A DNA stretch of 64,000 nt from Clusia tigrina. Taxonomy: Eukaryota; Arthropoda; Insecta; Diptera; Clusiidae. Of the stretch, positions 45,632 to 56,385 are shown piece after piece. Numbering within the stretch: position 1 is the stretch's first letter; every line of letters starts with the position of its first letter. The stretch lies in contig OV050030.1 of assembly GCA_920105625.2 (NCBI GenBank), positions 410,021,034 through 410,085,033 of the forward strand, in the 5' to 3' direction. The notes under the pieces were generated by a model. The model worked only from the letters and a program-made list of their open reading frames with translations. It was not told the origin of the DNA and ran no database searches. A program made the translations under genes and the position numbers.

Positions 45632-46467
45632 TTATTTATTTCATTATCTTCGTTTCGGAATGTTTGTCTAGAGTTTTGTTGTGGTACTTGTGATCTATTT
45701 TGGTATGTCTGTCCAAAATTTTGACGTGTTATTTGTGCATTGTTAGAAAAATTCTGTCTATTTTGGTATGTCTGTCCGAAATTTTGACGTGGTACTTGTG
45801 CATTGTTAGAAAAATTCTGTCTATTTTTTTGTACCTGTTCTCTAATTAAGCCATTGGCTTCTAATAAATAAAACGCTTCCCTAATATTTTTTATGTCCCT
45901 ATTTATGATAACTGAAGCTAAGTTTGCATCAATATTATTTAAAAAGGTTTTGAGTACAACACTTTCGTTATTTTTTTGACAAAATTCTGTAGGTTTGCTC
46001 TGGTCGTACTCGTATTTTTCATTTAATTTTGACAAAATATTCTTAAGATACAGAAAATAATTGCTTACATTATAATTCCTTGCAGCGAATACTTTTTGAT
46101 ATAAGTTATGGTACGTTTCCTTGACCCCGAAATTTTGTATAAGGATCTCCTTTATATCCATCCATTCCGTATTCGGTCCCAATGTCCTGATGACGTCCAA
46201 TGCTGGCCCTTGAATTTTATTAATTATAATTTTATTGAAGATGTAGTGCTTCGTCGCTGTGTTGCTCTCTAACATTGGCAGTAAGATGTCTACTTCCCTC
46301 AAGAATGGCATCAATGCATATGTTCCGTCGCCACGGAAATCATGCATTCGGTGAGCTTCTTTAATAAGATCATTTGCGGTAAAGGTGAAAGCCATATTTG
46401 TTACGTTGGTTGCTTTCGGCTCCTCAGAAATCGTTTCAAGTTGGTTTGAACTTCTTGTTGTAGGCAT
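45544..46467 (-). CDS. gag: Gag of the errantivirus
   Basis: ATG at 46465-46467 (MPTTRSSNQ) is chosen over upstream non-ATG codons. The protein of about 307 residues has a helical capsid-like part and then, in its last quarter, repeated QNF-rich units (RQNFSNNAQ, RQNFGQTYQN twice each), in place of a CCHC knuckle, as is usual in this group. It overlaps pol by 88 bases. Confidence 0.88.
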   Translation of the reverse strand: MPTTRSSNQLETISEEPKATNVTNMAFTFTANDLIKEAHRMHDFRGDGTYALMPFLREVDILLPMLESNTATKHYIFNKIIINKIQGPALDVIRTLGPNTEWMDIKEILIQNFGVKETYHNLYQKVFAARNYNVSNYFLYLKNILSKLNEKYEYDQSKPTEFCQKNNESVVLKTFLNNIDANLASVIINRDIKNIREAFYLLEANGLIREQVQKNRQNFSNNAQVPRQNFGQTYQNRQNFSNNAQITRQNFGQTYQNRSQVPQQNSRQTFRNEDNEINNFQNDSVHVDQLELQNGNFHLDPTLQIYR

Positions 46468-46713
46468 TGATATTTTTGTTAAAAAATTTCGCAAATTTTT
46501 TTTTTTTTTTAGTTTTTCTTCTTTTTCACTATTTATTTCGTTACTAGTCGTTCACTTGGGATTTTTCAGAATTTAAGTCTTTTTAGTTTAACTGTTTTGT
46601 TATTAAAAATTTTTCACTTGTTCTTTTGGGACTTTTTAACTTAAGAACTTTAGTCTTTATCTCGAAAACTTCAGTTTTTCAAAATCTTCTACCTATCTTT
46701 AGATTGGTAGTAG

Positions 46714-46725
46714 CCGACTGCGCCA
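46714..46725 (-). promoter_or_regulatory. Primer-binding site of the errantivirus
   Basis: On the minus strand TGGCGCAGTCGG starts at the last base of the 5' LTR and complements a serine-tRNA 3' end (CCGACTGCGCCA). This is known for 17.6 and 297 elements. Confidence 0.75.
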
Positions 46726-47112
46726 ATTATGGAAATAAAACTAGAAACACTTCTTGTTGAATTGAAGTCAACTTTATTTCTGATTTTTCTTATACAAAAA
46801 TGTTTATGCCTAAGCTGTTGCTTCGGCCTATTGCTTATGCTTATTGCTTATTTGCGTTGAATGAACTTTGTTGCAATGTTTACATTATTGCTCAATGCTT
46901 TGAACTGCAGAACAACCAAAATTTATTATTGTTGCAATGTTTGGAAATATTTTATTGCAGAGCAAACAGAATTTATTAATTGGGTTAAACATTGTTGCTG
47001 TATTTTGAAATATGCTAAATTATACTGTTGCAACAAAGTACATTCAACTTTATTAACTTATTTTGAAATTTTATATTCGAAATAGGGTAAAGGTAACGTC
47101 TGCGACGTAACT
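46725..47112 (-). repeat. 5' LTR of the errantivirus
   Basis: 388 bases, matching 40903-41290. It precedes primer site and gag in minus-strand orientation. Confidence 0.93.
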
Positions 47113-47124
47113 CGCGCGTGGATC

Positions 47125-47545
47125 TGTTGTATCTCCTCGGCGAGAACGGTGCCATACGCACGACAGTTGTCCGGTGGTTCCTGGACCTGTAAATTTAGCC
47201 CTGACTCTATTATTAAGACTGTGCTGAACTGCGGCGCAAAAACAAGACGCTACCGTTTCGCTTTCAAAAATACAACTCATTTATTAAGTTATAAACACTT
47301 ATATTCACATTTAAGCTATACAGTGTAACCTACTTTCACCTATTCTGCTTTCGCGGCAACTAGGTCATGCACTGCTTACCTTACCAGTTCATTATCTGGC
47401 CTGATTTCATTTGCGAGCTGATCATGCACTTTGTTCCGCAGCTGCATGTACCGAGTCACCCTGAAAGCTTACATTGGTTAACACTGTATGGGAAGTCATG
47501 TCGTGAATCGACTACACGTAGGTAGCCGTATCCTGTCTCACAACA
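47125..47545 (-). repeat. 3' LTR of the older gypsy element
   Basis: 421 bases, matching 63333-63756 with scattered differences (for example around 47155 and 47200) and a few small gaps. Confidence 0.88.
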
Positions 47546-47722
47546 TCCGACCCGTCCTTCTGGTGAAGGTGGTGCACTCACCTTCTGATCTTATATATTA
47601 CTTCTTAACCTACTGCTACGGATAGTTGCTTTGTACTCTGCGCTTGCCGTCAACATTGTCGTTTCTCTTCTTTTTTTTCTTTCGCCTTGTTTTATTCCCT
47701 TTTTTTTGTTTATTTTCATTAT

Positions 47723-48009
47723 TGAATAAAATTGAAAAAAAGATTTTAAATTTCGTTTTTTATAATTAATGTTGTTGAATATTTATTTTAATTGTGCTTA
47801 TTCGGTTGAACAATGGAATTTACACGTTCTTGTCTTGCACCTATTAACCTTACTCGTTTTAATAAGACTTTCGTTCTCAAAAAGGAAAAAAGTTAAGTTG
47901 GGCGTAGAACGCTTACAATTCAAGTAATAGAATTCGTCAAGTTGCATAGTTGCAAATAAAGTACATTCAAAGATATAATAAGTGTTACTAATAAATAGTG
48001 TTTCGAACA
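47723..48009 (-). repeat. 3' LTR of the BEL element
   Basis: TGAATAAAATTG... to ...TTTCGAACA. A purine-rich stretch (AAGAGGGGCCGGAA on the minus strand, 48010-48023) precedes it and can serve as the polypurine tract. Confidence 0.92.
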
Positions 48010-48036
48010 TTCCGGCCCCTCTTGAAAGCCTCACTT

Positions 48037-51000
48037 TCAAACGTCTAAAAACAGGGGGCACAGTTTGACAACAGGTCGTTTATACGATCCCTTAGCTGTA
48101 CTCACAGAGACCACTCGAACAAGTCCATCAGATCCTGGGTGCAGCTGCGTGATTCTTCCAATTGACCATTGCGATGAAGGTAGGTTATCGTCTTTTATGA
48201 TGACGACATCGTCGACTTGCAAATTTTTCAACTTTATTGTCCACTTTGGTCGTTGCTGCAGTTGCGTAATAAATTCTGTCGACCATTTCTTCCAGAACTG
48301 CTGGACAAGGCCTTGCAGATATTGCCATCGGTTGAGGGCACTTTCCTTCAAGTGCAGCAGGTTTTCGTCTGGTATACTAGCAGGCGATCGCAAAATCAAG
48401 AAATGCGCAGGAGTAAGAGGGTCAGTATCGCCTTCAAATTTGGCGCACAGTGGTCGAGAGTTCAGACAGCATTCAATCTGACAGAGCACAGTGTGCAGCT
48501 CTTCGTAAGTAACGGATGCGTCAGCTAGCGTGCGTTTTAGGTGATATTTTACTGACTTCACCCCGGCTTCCCAAATCCCGCCAAAGTGTGGTCCGGAGGG
48601 TGGAGAAAAGTGCCATTGAATTTGCTGTTCCGATAACTTCCTGGTGATGTCATCTTGTGCTGTAGTTGTATTCAACAACTGATAGAGGTCTCGTAGTTGC
48701 TGGTTGGCCCCTACGAAATTGGTACCATTGTCGGAGTACATGTGCAAAGGTTTACCACGCCTGGCGATGAATCGGCGTAGAGATGCAATGAATGCCGCAC
48801 TGGATAATTCGGTGACCAGTTCGATGTGAACAGCTTTCGTGACAAGACACACGAATAGTGCGATCCAGCTTTTGTAAAGTCGAGAGCCGCGTCCCTTCCA
48901 CGAGCGTACCTGGATGGGACCTGCGAAGTCAACTCCGGTATTTAAAAATGCACAGCCAGGATCCAGGCGATGCGATGGAATATTTCCCATCTGTTGTTGA
49001 TGCGGTATGCCACGTTGTCGCATGCAAGATGTGCACTTGAAGACACACTGCTTTATAACGTATGTAGCGTTTGGTATCCAGTAGCGGAGTCCCAATAGGT
49101 AATGGAGCTGCCGGTTTCCAGCGTGCAAATACCGGACGTGATACTCCTTTACGATGAGCTTCGTCAGTTGATGATCCTTTTTTAGAATCAGGGGATGCTT
49201 CTGGTCGTAGCTGACATTTGCATTCACAATTCTGCCACCAACTCTCAGCAAGCCATTGTCATCAATGAATGGCGAAAGAGGCGACAATGTGCTTGATGCT
49301 GGTAATTGATTACCTTGGGTAAGACTACGCAGCTCGGACGCGTATGATGCCGTCTGTGCTTTCTTCACCAAGACATTGTGTGCGTGATGTAGCTCGTGCG
49401 TTGTTAGAAACCCTGTTGTTGCGCCGAGTTTAGTCCTTTTGGCCTTGCAATTTGCCACAAGTCGGAGTAAAAGCGCAGTTATTCGTATTAGTTGCGTGTA
49501 ATTCGAATACCGATCAATGATATCAATTTCAGACACCATAACGATGTGTGAAATGATTTCTTTCCGTTCTTCTAAGTCGATATCATCAGGCGGTGGTGGT
49601 GTGCGGTCGCACGAGATTGTTTGCTTCAAAACATTCGGCCCATTCCACCATAGTTGGTTGTTGAGAAGTTCTGCAGGCCATATGCCTCTGGTAGCGAGGT
49701 CTGCAGGATTCTGCTGCGATGGTATGTGACGCCACTGTTCAGCAGGAATGATTTCGATTATTTGCGCTGTCCTATTTGCAATAAATGTTTTCCATCGACG
49801 TGGATGATCTGATAACCAAGCCAGTACGATTGAAGAATCGGTCCATCCATATATAGGCGCCTGAGGCAAGCTCAAAGCCTTGCGAACCTTGGTCATCACT
49901 TTGGTCATGAGCAATGCTGCACACAGCTCAAGTCTTGGTAGCGTGATCTGCTTGACCGGTGCCACCTTGGTTTTAGCTGTAACTAGGTTTGCCAGGATTT
50001 CACCATCCTTGCGTTGAACACGTAGATAAATTGCCGCTGAATACGCCAATTCGGATGAATCTGCAAAGCCATGGAGTTCGACATTCTTCTCATTCGAGTA
50101 CTCCAACCACCTTGGAATACGAAGCTGTGCGATGGTGTTGATATTTTGACGATATTCCATCCACTGATTATAGAGGTCAGTTGGCAACTTCTCATCCCAA
50201 TCCAGGCCTTTCACCCAGAGCTTCTGCATGAATATTTTCATTGCAACCACAACGGGAGAGAGCCAACCTATGGGATCGAATATTTTTGCGATATCCGATA
50301 ACACTGCACGCTTTGTGACAGTCTGTGTCATTTCAGGAAGATTAACGCTGTATTTAAAATTGTCTTTCGATGTGTCCCACAGCAGTCCGAGAGTCTTCAC
50401 TGTTTGCGATGAGTCTATGATAGTGTCTGCCGCTAGCTCGCGGTCTTGTGCGTCAATACTTTCTAAAAATCTTGCTGAGTTTGAAGACCATTTCCGTAGA
50501 TGAAATCCCGCCTTGAATAATATTCCGCAGAGTTCATCCTTGAGCGCTATTGCTGAGCGCACGTCAGCTGAACATGCCATTAGATCATCGACGTAAAAGT
50601 TTTGTGTGATGACCGCTGCAGCTTCAGGAAATTTTTCGTGGTTGTCATGTGCGACTTGATGCAATGTCCTGATTGCTAAAAATGGTGCAGCTGAAGTCCC
50701 ATACGTTACGGTTTTAAGGTCGTATTCCCTTGGCTGCTCGTCCATAGAATCCCTCCATAAAATTCGTTGTAATGGACGGTCTTCAGGATGTACAAGTACC
50801 TGCCGGTACATCTTCTCTATATCGCCAGAGAATCCAATCGCGTACTTTCGGAATTTTAATATGATTTCAAACAAATCCTTTTGTATGGTCGGTCCGACCA
50901 GCAGGTTGTCGTTAAATGAGAGACCGTTTGTCGTCTTACACGACGCATCAAACACCACACGCAGTTTAGTTGTACTGCTGCTCGGTTTCAGTACTGCGTG

Positions 51001-53247
51001 ATGAGGGAGGAAGTACGTTCTATTGGGGTCGGTGTTTACAGACGCCTCCATGTGTCCCAATTGACGATACTCATCCATGAATTTGGTATACTCTTCGTGT
51101 AGCTTTGAATCATTGCTGAAGCGGCGCTCCATGGCAAAGAGCCTTTTTAACGCGGCAGTGCGAGAATCGCCGAAGGATATGTTGTCTGTCTTTAGCGGAA
51201 GCCGAACAATATAGCGTCCGCTGTCATCACGTTGTACCGTTTTTTTGTAAATTTCTTCAGCTCTCTTTTCATCTTGTGTTAAATGTTGCTCTGGGCCTGG
51301 GAAATCTTCCACTTCCCAAAAGCGTTGAAGCTGCTTGGTGAGATCAAAGCATGTATGCGCTGTCAACATGTGCTGCTCAGTGTCGGTTGATATTTTACCT
51401 AGTAGCACCCAGCCGAAGATCGTTTTGAGAGCAGTTGGTGACCCTGAAGGATGCGTCAATTTTTCTGATAGCACGCACTCTGCGAATACATCAGCGCCTA
51501 GTATAATGTCAATTTTACCAGGCTTGTAGTGACATGGATCTGCAAACTCCATTTCTTTGAAGAATTCCAAGTTCTGATGAGTTACTTCATATGCGGGTAA
51601 ATGTTGCGTTAACTGCGCAAGGCAAAACGCGTCGATGTTGATATTGTTGTTATCTTGCGTTGCATTGATACGTATGTTGACTTTGCCTCTGGTGCAACTA
51701 CCATTAGCAGAGCCAACTCCATACATTATTGTCCTATCATATTTGCGCTTCAAGCGCAGTCGCTGTGCACATGCTTCAGAAATCAGCGTACCTTGTGATC
51801 CAGAATCCAACAAGGCGCGGCACGGTTGTAAATTATTACATGCATCATAAACCATCACTATTGCAGTAGGCAATAAAGTAAAAGGTCGTGAAAGTTGTTG
51901 TGTAGTATTTACACTGATGCCAGCTGCTTCCTTGGGCGGAACTGATGACATTTCTCTCTGGGTGTTTTGGGTATTTGTTGGCGTTGAAATGTGAAGCATA
52001 GTGTTATGCTTTGCATTGCATTGTCTGCACGATGTCCTCTTGCAGGCTGATGCCCGATGATTTGGCTGCAAACAGTTAAAGCAGGCATTACTGCGTTGTA
52101 CGAGCTTACGACGTTCTTCAACATCCATTTCCTTAAATTTGTTGCAATTGTACAAAAAATGTTCGCTTGAGCAGGCAGGACATGATTGAACAGTTGCTGT
52201 ATATGCGCGAGCTTGGTTGCGCTTGAAGTTGTTGCTTCCCTGGCTGGCGTTGTAGCTCGAACTCCGTTGCGTGTTTTCCAATTCAAACACTCTTCTCTCT
52301 AAGAACTCCAGAAATTGCTGGAATGTTGTAGCTTCGTCTGCTTTCTTCTCTCTGTACCAGAGTACCAGTGTATCGGTGTCGAGTTTTTTCTCCAAATGAA
52401 ACACTAAGATTGAGTCCCAGTGCTGGACAGGCTCGTCGAGTACCTTCAATGCATTAACACTCTCATTTGTAGCATTGTAGATGCGTTTTACTTCAACAGC
52501 TGATGCAGATTTCATTCCGGGTTGGTTGAACAAAAGTTCCATGTACGCTTTTTTCACCTTGTCAGATTTGTCGAACTTTTTCTTTAATAGCTCCCAGGCA
52601 ATACTGTAGTTGGCATTGGTGGGTTTTAGATGCTTAATTAGTGATAGTGCTTCACCTTTCATTTTTGTTTGCAAATACTCAAACTTTTCTATGTCGGAAA
52701 TATTTGCTCTGTTGTGCACTAAAGTTTCGAATAAGTCACGAAATCTTATCCACTCAGTGCATTTGCCATCAAACTCTGGAATCTGGATTTGTGGCAATCG
52801 TAGTTCATGTTGAACTTGCGGTTGATGCGTAGTCTCAGTACTTGCCGTCGATGAGTTGCGGGCCATGCGCTCAATTAGCTCACCCATTGCGCCTTGGTGT
52901 TGTATAAGCGTTTGCATGGCTGCTGAAATATCACTGTCTGCCTGCTGATTACCTATAACGGTATGATTGCTCTCTGAAATTTGTAAAATGTGTGCACACA
53001 GTGCTTTTATGGAAAAATACTTCTCCTCTATCTCTGCGCGGTATGTCTCCTCCTGTGTTTGCTGTTCTTCTGTAGTCACCAAGTAATCAATTTCTTGCTG
53101 AATTGTCTCGAAGCTTCTAAATAAATCCTCTGCTCGTTCTAGCCGCACTCTAATCTCGTGTGACGTATTTTGCTCCGCTGTGCAAGCCTTATAAATACGT
53201 GTTAAACCACTTTTAATAGTTTGTCGTTGCATTTTTAGTTTATCCAT
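48037..53247 (-). CDS. BEL/Pao Gag-Pol polyprotein
   Basis: One frame of 1736 residues from a real ATG (53245-53247). In order: DUF1759-type Gag (LPQIQIPEFDGKCTEW near residue 150), CCHC-type zinc knuckles (CFNCLQPNHRASAC near 390), aspartic protease (LLDSGSQGTLI near 480), reverse transcriptase with YVDDLMA (near 885), Pao-type RNase H region (LHGFADSSELAYSAA, TDSSIVLAWL), integrase zinc segment (HAGNRQLHYLLG ... CTSC near 1372-1405), integrase core (GVDFAGP, YSDNGTNF, GGIWEAGVKS near 1440-1555) and a C-terminal DUF5641-like domain. No interruption is seen, so the element may be able to move. There is no env. Confidence 0.95.
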   Translation of the reverse strand: MDKLKMQRQTIKSGLTRIYKACTAEQNTSHEIRVRLERAEDLFRSFETIQQEIDYLVTTEEQQTQEETYRAEIEEKYFSIKALCAHILQISESNHTVIGNQQADSDISAAMQTLIQHQGAMGELIERMARNSSTASTETTHQPQVQHELRLPQIQIPEFDGKCTEWIRFRDLFETLVHNRANISDIEKFEYLQTKMKGEALSLIKHLKPTNANYSIAWELLKKKFDKSDKVKKAYMELLFNQPGMKSASAVEVKRIYNATNESVNALKVLDEPVQHWDSILVFHLEKKLDTDTLVLWYREKKADEATTFQQFLEFLERRVFELENTQRSSSYNASQGSNNFKRNQARAYTATVQSCPACSSEHFLYNCNKFKEMDVEERRKLVQRSNACFNCLQPNHRASACKRTSCRQCNAKHNTMLHISTPTNTQNTQREMSSVPPKEAAGISVNTTQQLSRPFTLLPTAIVMVYDACNNLQPCRALLDSGSQGTLISEACAQRLRLKRKYDRTIMYGVGSANGSCTRGKVNIRINATQDNNNINIDAFCLAQLTQHLPAYEVTHQNLEFFKEMEFADPCHYKPGKIDIILGADVFAECVLSEKLTHPSGSPTALKTIFGWVLLGKISTDTEQHMLTAHTCFDLTKQLQRFWEVEDFPGPEQHLTQDEKRAEEIYKKTVQRDDSGRYIVRLPLKTDNISFGDSRTAALKRLFAMERRFSNDSKLHEEYTKFMDEYRQLGHMEASVNTDPNRTYFLPHHAVLKPSSSTTKLRVVFDASCKTTNGLSFNDNLLVGPTIQKDLFEIILKFRKYAIGFSGDIEKMYRQVLVHPEDRPLQRILWRDSMDEQPREYDLKTVTYGTSAAPFLAIRTLHQVAHDNHEKFPEAAAVITQNFYVDDLMACSADVRSAIALKDELCGILFKAGFHLRKWSSNSARFLESIDAQDRELAADTIIDSSQTVKTLGLLWDTSKDNFKYSVNLPEMTQTVTKRAVLSDIAKIFDPIGWLSPVVVAMKIFMQKLWVKGLDWDEKLPTDLYNQWMEYRQNINTIAQLRIPRWLEYSNEKNVELHGFADSSELAYSAAIYLRVQRKDGEILANLVTAKTKVAPVKQITLPRLELCAALLMTKVMTKVRKALSLPQAPIYGWTDSSIVLAWLSDHPRRWKTFIANRTAQIIEIIPAEQWRHIPSQQNPADLATRGIWPAELLNNQLWWNGPNVLKQTISCDRTPPPPDDIDLEERKEIISHIVMVSEIDIIDRYSNYTQLIRITALLLRLVANCKAKRTKLGATTGFLTTHELHHAHNVLVKKAQTASYASELRSLTQGNQLPASSTLSPLSPFIDDNGLLRVGGRIVNANVSYDQKHPLILKKDHQLTKLIVKEYHVRYLHAGNRQLHYLLGLRYWIPNATYVIKQCVFKCTSCMRQRGIPHQQQMGNIPSHRLDPGCAFLNTGVDFAGPIQVRSWKGRGSRLYKSWIALFVCLVTKAVHIELVTELSSAAFIASLRRFIARRGKPLHMYSDNGTNFVGANQQLRDLYQLLNTTTAQDDITRKLSEQQIQWHFSPPSGPHFGGIWEAGVKSVKYHLKRTLADASVTYEELHTVLCQIECCLNSRPLCAKFEGDTDPLTPAHFLILRSPASIPDENLLHLKESALNRWQYLQGLVQQFWKKWSTEFITQLQQRPKWTIKLKNLQVDDVVIIKDDNLPSSQWSIGRITQLHPGSDGLVRVVSVSTAKGSYKRPVVKLCPLFLDV

Positions 53248-53812
53248 TTTGTTGCAGTGGTTTATTTATAAATTTTTTGACAGTTCTTGTCACCTTTTGT
53301 TGATTGATCTGCTCGTGCACTTACAACTTGCTTCAAGTTTATTGATAATTGTTTGCTAATCTGCTTTTCGCCGGTAGGTGGCGTAGATTGAAAAATTCCT
53401 TTTTTTTCTTATTGGACTGGCGCTCCGCAGGGCGCTCCAACTGGTGTTTCGTTGTGAAACTATCCCACTGGCTCACACGGTTGTGAATGTTGCCAGGACT
53501 GATGCGACACACCCTCGTGCGTGCCGATGACGTTGTTGAAGACTCACGCTGTTGCGAATGTTGCCTCAGTTTCTATGTGCGCGACTTGTGGCGCCTGTGA
53601 CCTCCGTAGTCCGACCAACTGGGTGCGAATGCAGCTCATGCACGCCGTGTAGATGATGTAGGAATGATGAAATTCGATATGAAGCGTAATTTGTGAACGC
53701 CAATCGATGGATGCAGGAACATTTAAGAATTTCCTCTGATGCAACTTGTACGCCAGTTGCACGCGGTTTTTATGGTTATGTACGAACACAAGAACTTGTA
53801 TCTTCCACGTTC
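53248..53812 (-). other. 5' leader of the BEL element
   Basis: About 565 bases between the primer site and the start codon with no convincing reading frame. It would hold packaging and leader signals. Confidence 0.6.
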
Positions 53813-53830
53813 ATCCGGCTCGAAGGACCA
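53813..53830 (-). promoter_or_regulatory. Primer-binding site of the BEL element (tRNA-Tyr)
   Basis: The plus strand reads ATCCGGCTCGAAGGACCA, the 18 bases at the 3' end of fly tyrosine tRNA with its CCA, directly against the 5' LTR. Confidence 0.75.
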
Positions 53831-54117
53831 TGAATAAAATTGAAAAAAAGATTTTAAATTTCGTTTTTTATAATTAATGTTGTTGAATATTTATTTTAAT
53901 GGTGCTTATTCGGTTGAACAATGGAATTTACACGTTCTTGTCTTGCACCTATTAACCTTACTCGTTTTAATAAGACTTTCGTTCTCAAAAAGGAAAAAAG
54001 TTAAGTTGGGCGTAGAACGCTTACAATTCAAGTAATAGAATTCGTCAAGTTGCATAGTTGCAAATAAAGTACATTCAAAGATATAATAAGTGTTACTAAT
54101 AAATAGTGTTTCGAACA
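53831..54117 (-). repeat. 5' LTR of the BEL element
   Basis: 287 bases, one visible difference from 47723-48009. Confidence 0.92.
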
Positions 54118-54388
54118 ATTATTGTTTTTCTTCTATTACATTTTTCTTGTCGTTGGTCCTTTCTTTATTTATTTTATTTATTTATTTTTTTAATAATTTT
54201 CTTTTTCTTACTTTTGTTTTTTTTATTCTCTTTTTTAAATATACATTTTCCTTTCAAGTTTTCTTTTTTATTCATTCTCTCTTAAATTGACTCTTTTTAT
54301 ATCGGCGATTACATAGTATTGTATAACAGACAACTTGCAGTTTACTACTTATGTTAGGTGTATTATACTATATATTAACTTTACCTTC

Positions 54389-56385
54389 CTAAGCTTCTGC
54401 CGTTGCTGTTGGCCCTGGTGATGCCCGTCCCACGGCGTTCCATGTTCTCATCTCGTTGGTTCCCGTCACCGGCCTATGCACGCCCACGCCCACAGTGACG
54501 GTGTTGTGCTGCAGTAGTACTGGTGGAGTATCTCTCGGTGGTATTGATCGAACTGAAGGTTTGCCAAACTTATCCGTGACAAGGGGCCCGGAGATGTGGA
54601 CCCTTTCGAGCCCTGCTGTGTCACCCAGCTTCTTTACTTCGGTTGGCTTCGCCCTGCTTCCACAACGACCCCAGCAGCGCCTTACAGAAAATATTACAAC
54701 CGTTATGGCCACTAGTGCGGCGACCGCTGTGACGACCGTAGTGGTTAACTCCCAGAAACTCCGCTGCTCCTGGTGGAATATAGTCACTATGTTACTCGCT
54801 TCCTTTCAGCTCGTCAAAGCTCCGCCGACATTTGAGTAATTATTGCCGTAATTATCGGAGTGTCGAGCTATGCTTACTCTCGCCGTCCCGTTGTCTTCAG
54901 TGTCATTATTTAACACGGGCCACCACTTACTTCTCAGTGTTTCTAGGAACTCTGTGTGGTTCGACTGGCGGAATTCTCGAATGGCACCACAACTTCCTTG
55001 TTTCTCAGGCTACAATGGTTTTATGGACATCAAACCCAACTAGCGCCGCGGGATCCTAAACGTCTTCGCATGGTAAATCAAACTGCGTGGCTTTGTGGAA
55101 TCGGACTAACCACCTATTGGCCCTTTCTGTCTTCATCAACAGCTCTGTTGCAGCTGGTACCGCCGATTGAGTGCACCCCCGATTTACCGTAGGCTGTCTT
55201 TGGAACAGCTGAACCTCACAATTTCCGTTTCGCTTGGTCATCACCTGTACTGGTTGCTTACACAGTAGAGCGCCCTCGTCCTTCGCATTGCCTAGACCTC
55301 CAAGCTGCAAACACTTGTCCTTGTCGATCGCAGATAGACCCAGATACTTGAGCCTATCCTTGGATTCTGCTATGTACGCAAACTCGAGATCCGACACCAC
55401 ATCCTATCCCCCTTTCACTGTGTTGGGGATCGGGTAAGCTTTGAACACGGAGTAACTCGTCCGCTCCGGCAATGGAATCTTAACGACTACTCACAATCCC
55501 TTTTCTGACGGAAACGCTCTCACGCTGGCCGCCTTGTGTACGTTGAAGGTCCTGGCTAGGAACCAGGTTGGTCTCCCCTCCACAGTCAATTTGTCCATAA
55601 TTTTTTCCAGCCGCTCTTCACTAATGATGAATGGATGCAGCACTCAAAGAAGTAGATCGTTTAATATTGCAACCTCCTTCCCTTGCTGTGCCTGGATTTC
55701 GAGTAAACTAGTGTTTATTAGAACCTGCTACTCCAATAGTCGCAACATTGTCTTTAACACTTCCATTTCTGTCTTAACCGTAGAAGCAAGGGCCGTCTGT
55801 AGGGCCTCCACCTCTTGAACGATCTCAAACAATGGCTCAGCTAGCTTCTCGTAATTGCTAGCCATCACTGTGGCCTGATGCTTCATTACTTCGTAGGTCT
55901 GGGTCTCTCTCCGGTCTATGGCGTCGAAGTGACTCTGCACTTCCGATGCATCTTGGTTGTCCATCACCCCGAATGCCCAATGGAACATATCCCCAATGAA
56001 TTGGCCGCTCTCTTGGCCCTCCTGCTCCTGAACATTGCCCACAGTAATTGCTCATTTTTTTCAAGCGTCGCTATAGCAGCTTCAGTTTCGACCAGTGTAC
56101 ACTACACGAAGCAACCATTGCCAATGAAAACTTTCGCCTCGCAACTTCACACACCGAGCTTGCCTTCCGCAAGAACTCCCATGTGCTCTTCAGGAAATTG
56201 CTCAAGTTCATCGGCCTGAAGTCCGTTAGGATTGTCCATTCCTCCGTATAAAACCATGCTTGTCCAACATTTTCGAAGAATACCGCGGTGTCATTCATCT
56301 GCTTTACTTCTAACTCTGCATCTGAGATTACCACCGCTGGGGCCAGCACGCCAAACAGCCACCAAAAACTAGAATATTCGTACAC
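54389..56385 (-). pseudogene. env: Env relic of the older gypsy element (F type)
   Basis: Four open pieces in different frames on the minus strand. 56071-56385 starts with a hydrophobic leader (FWWLFGVLAPAVVI). 55728-56042 contains FIGDMFHWAFGVMDNQDA, which resembles the fusion peptide after the cleavage site in F-type Env, and a long helix. 55056-55400 has a cysteine-containing ectodomain part. 54389-54787 holds the membrane anchor (VTAVAALVAITVVIFSV) and cytoplasmic tail. Frameshifts and stops separate them, so no working protein is made. Confidence 0.65.

Larger units (their letters stand above)
40903..47112 (-). mobile_element. Errantivirus (Ty3/gypsy with env), full length
   Basis: Two 388-base LTRs (40903-41290, 46725-47112) flank gag, pol and env in that order on the minus strand, all open. 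CGCG occurs on both sides (40899-40902, 47113-47116) as target duplication. The site is a GC-alternating run, like the GC-rich target reported for Drosophila ZAM. The primer site fits a serine tRNA, as in the 17.6/297 group. LTRs look identical over the parts I compared, so the insertion is recent and potentially functional. Confidence 0.92.
47723..54117 (-). mobile_element. BEL/Pao retrotransposon, full length
   Basis: LTRs of 287 bases (47723-48009, 53831-54117) start TG and end CA and differ at one position that I see (ATTGTGC against ATGGTGC). ATTAT flanks both sides (47718-47722, 54118-54122), the 5-base duplication expected for BEL/Pao. One long open frame fills the inside. The insertion is recent and lies in the older gypsy element, just inside its 3' LTR. 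Confidence 0.94.

Noticed and set aside
45680..45830. Tandem repeat array
   Set aside because: The repeated units are in frame within gag and are explained as QNF-rich protein repeats.
46714..46725. Possible tRNA gene fragment
   Set aside because: Only the 3' end complement is present, directly beside an LTR, so it is a primer-binding site. The same applies to 53813-53830 and 63318-63329.
54456..56251. Plus-strand open frames over the env relic
   Set aside because: They are antisense to a recognisable env with leader, fusion-peptide-like and anchor segments, and have no motif of their own.
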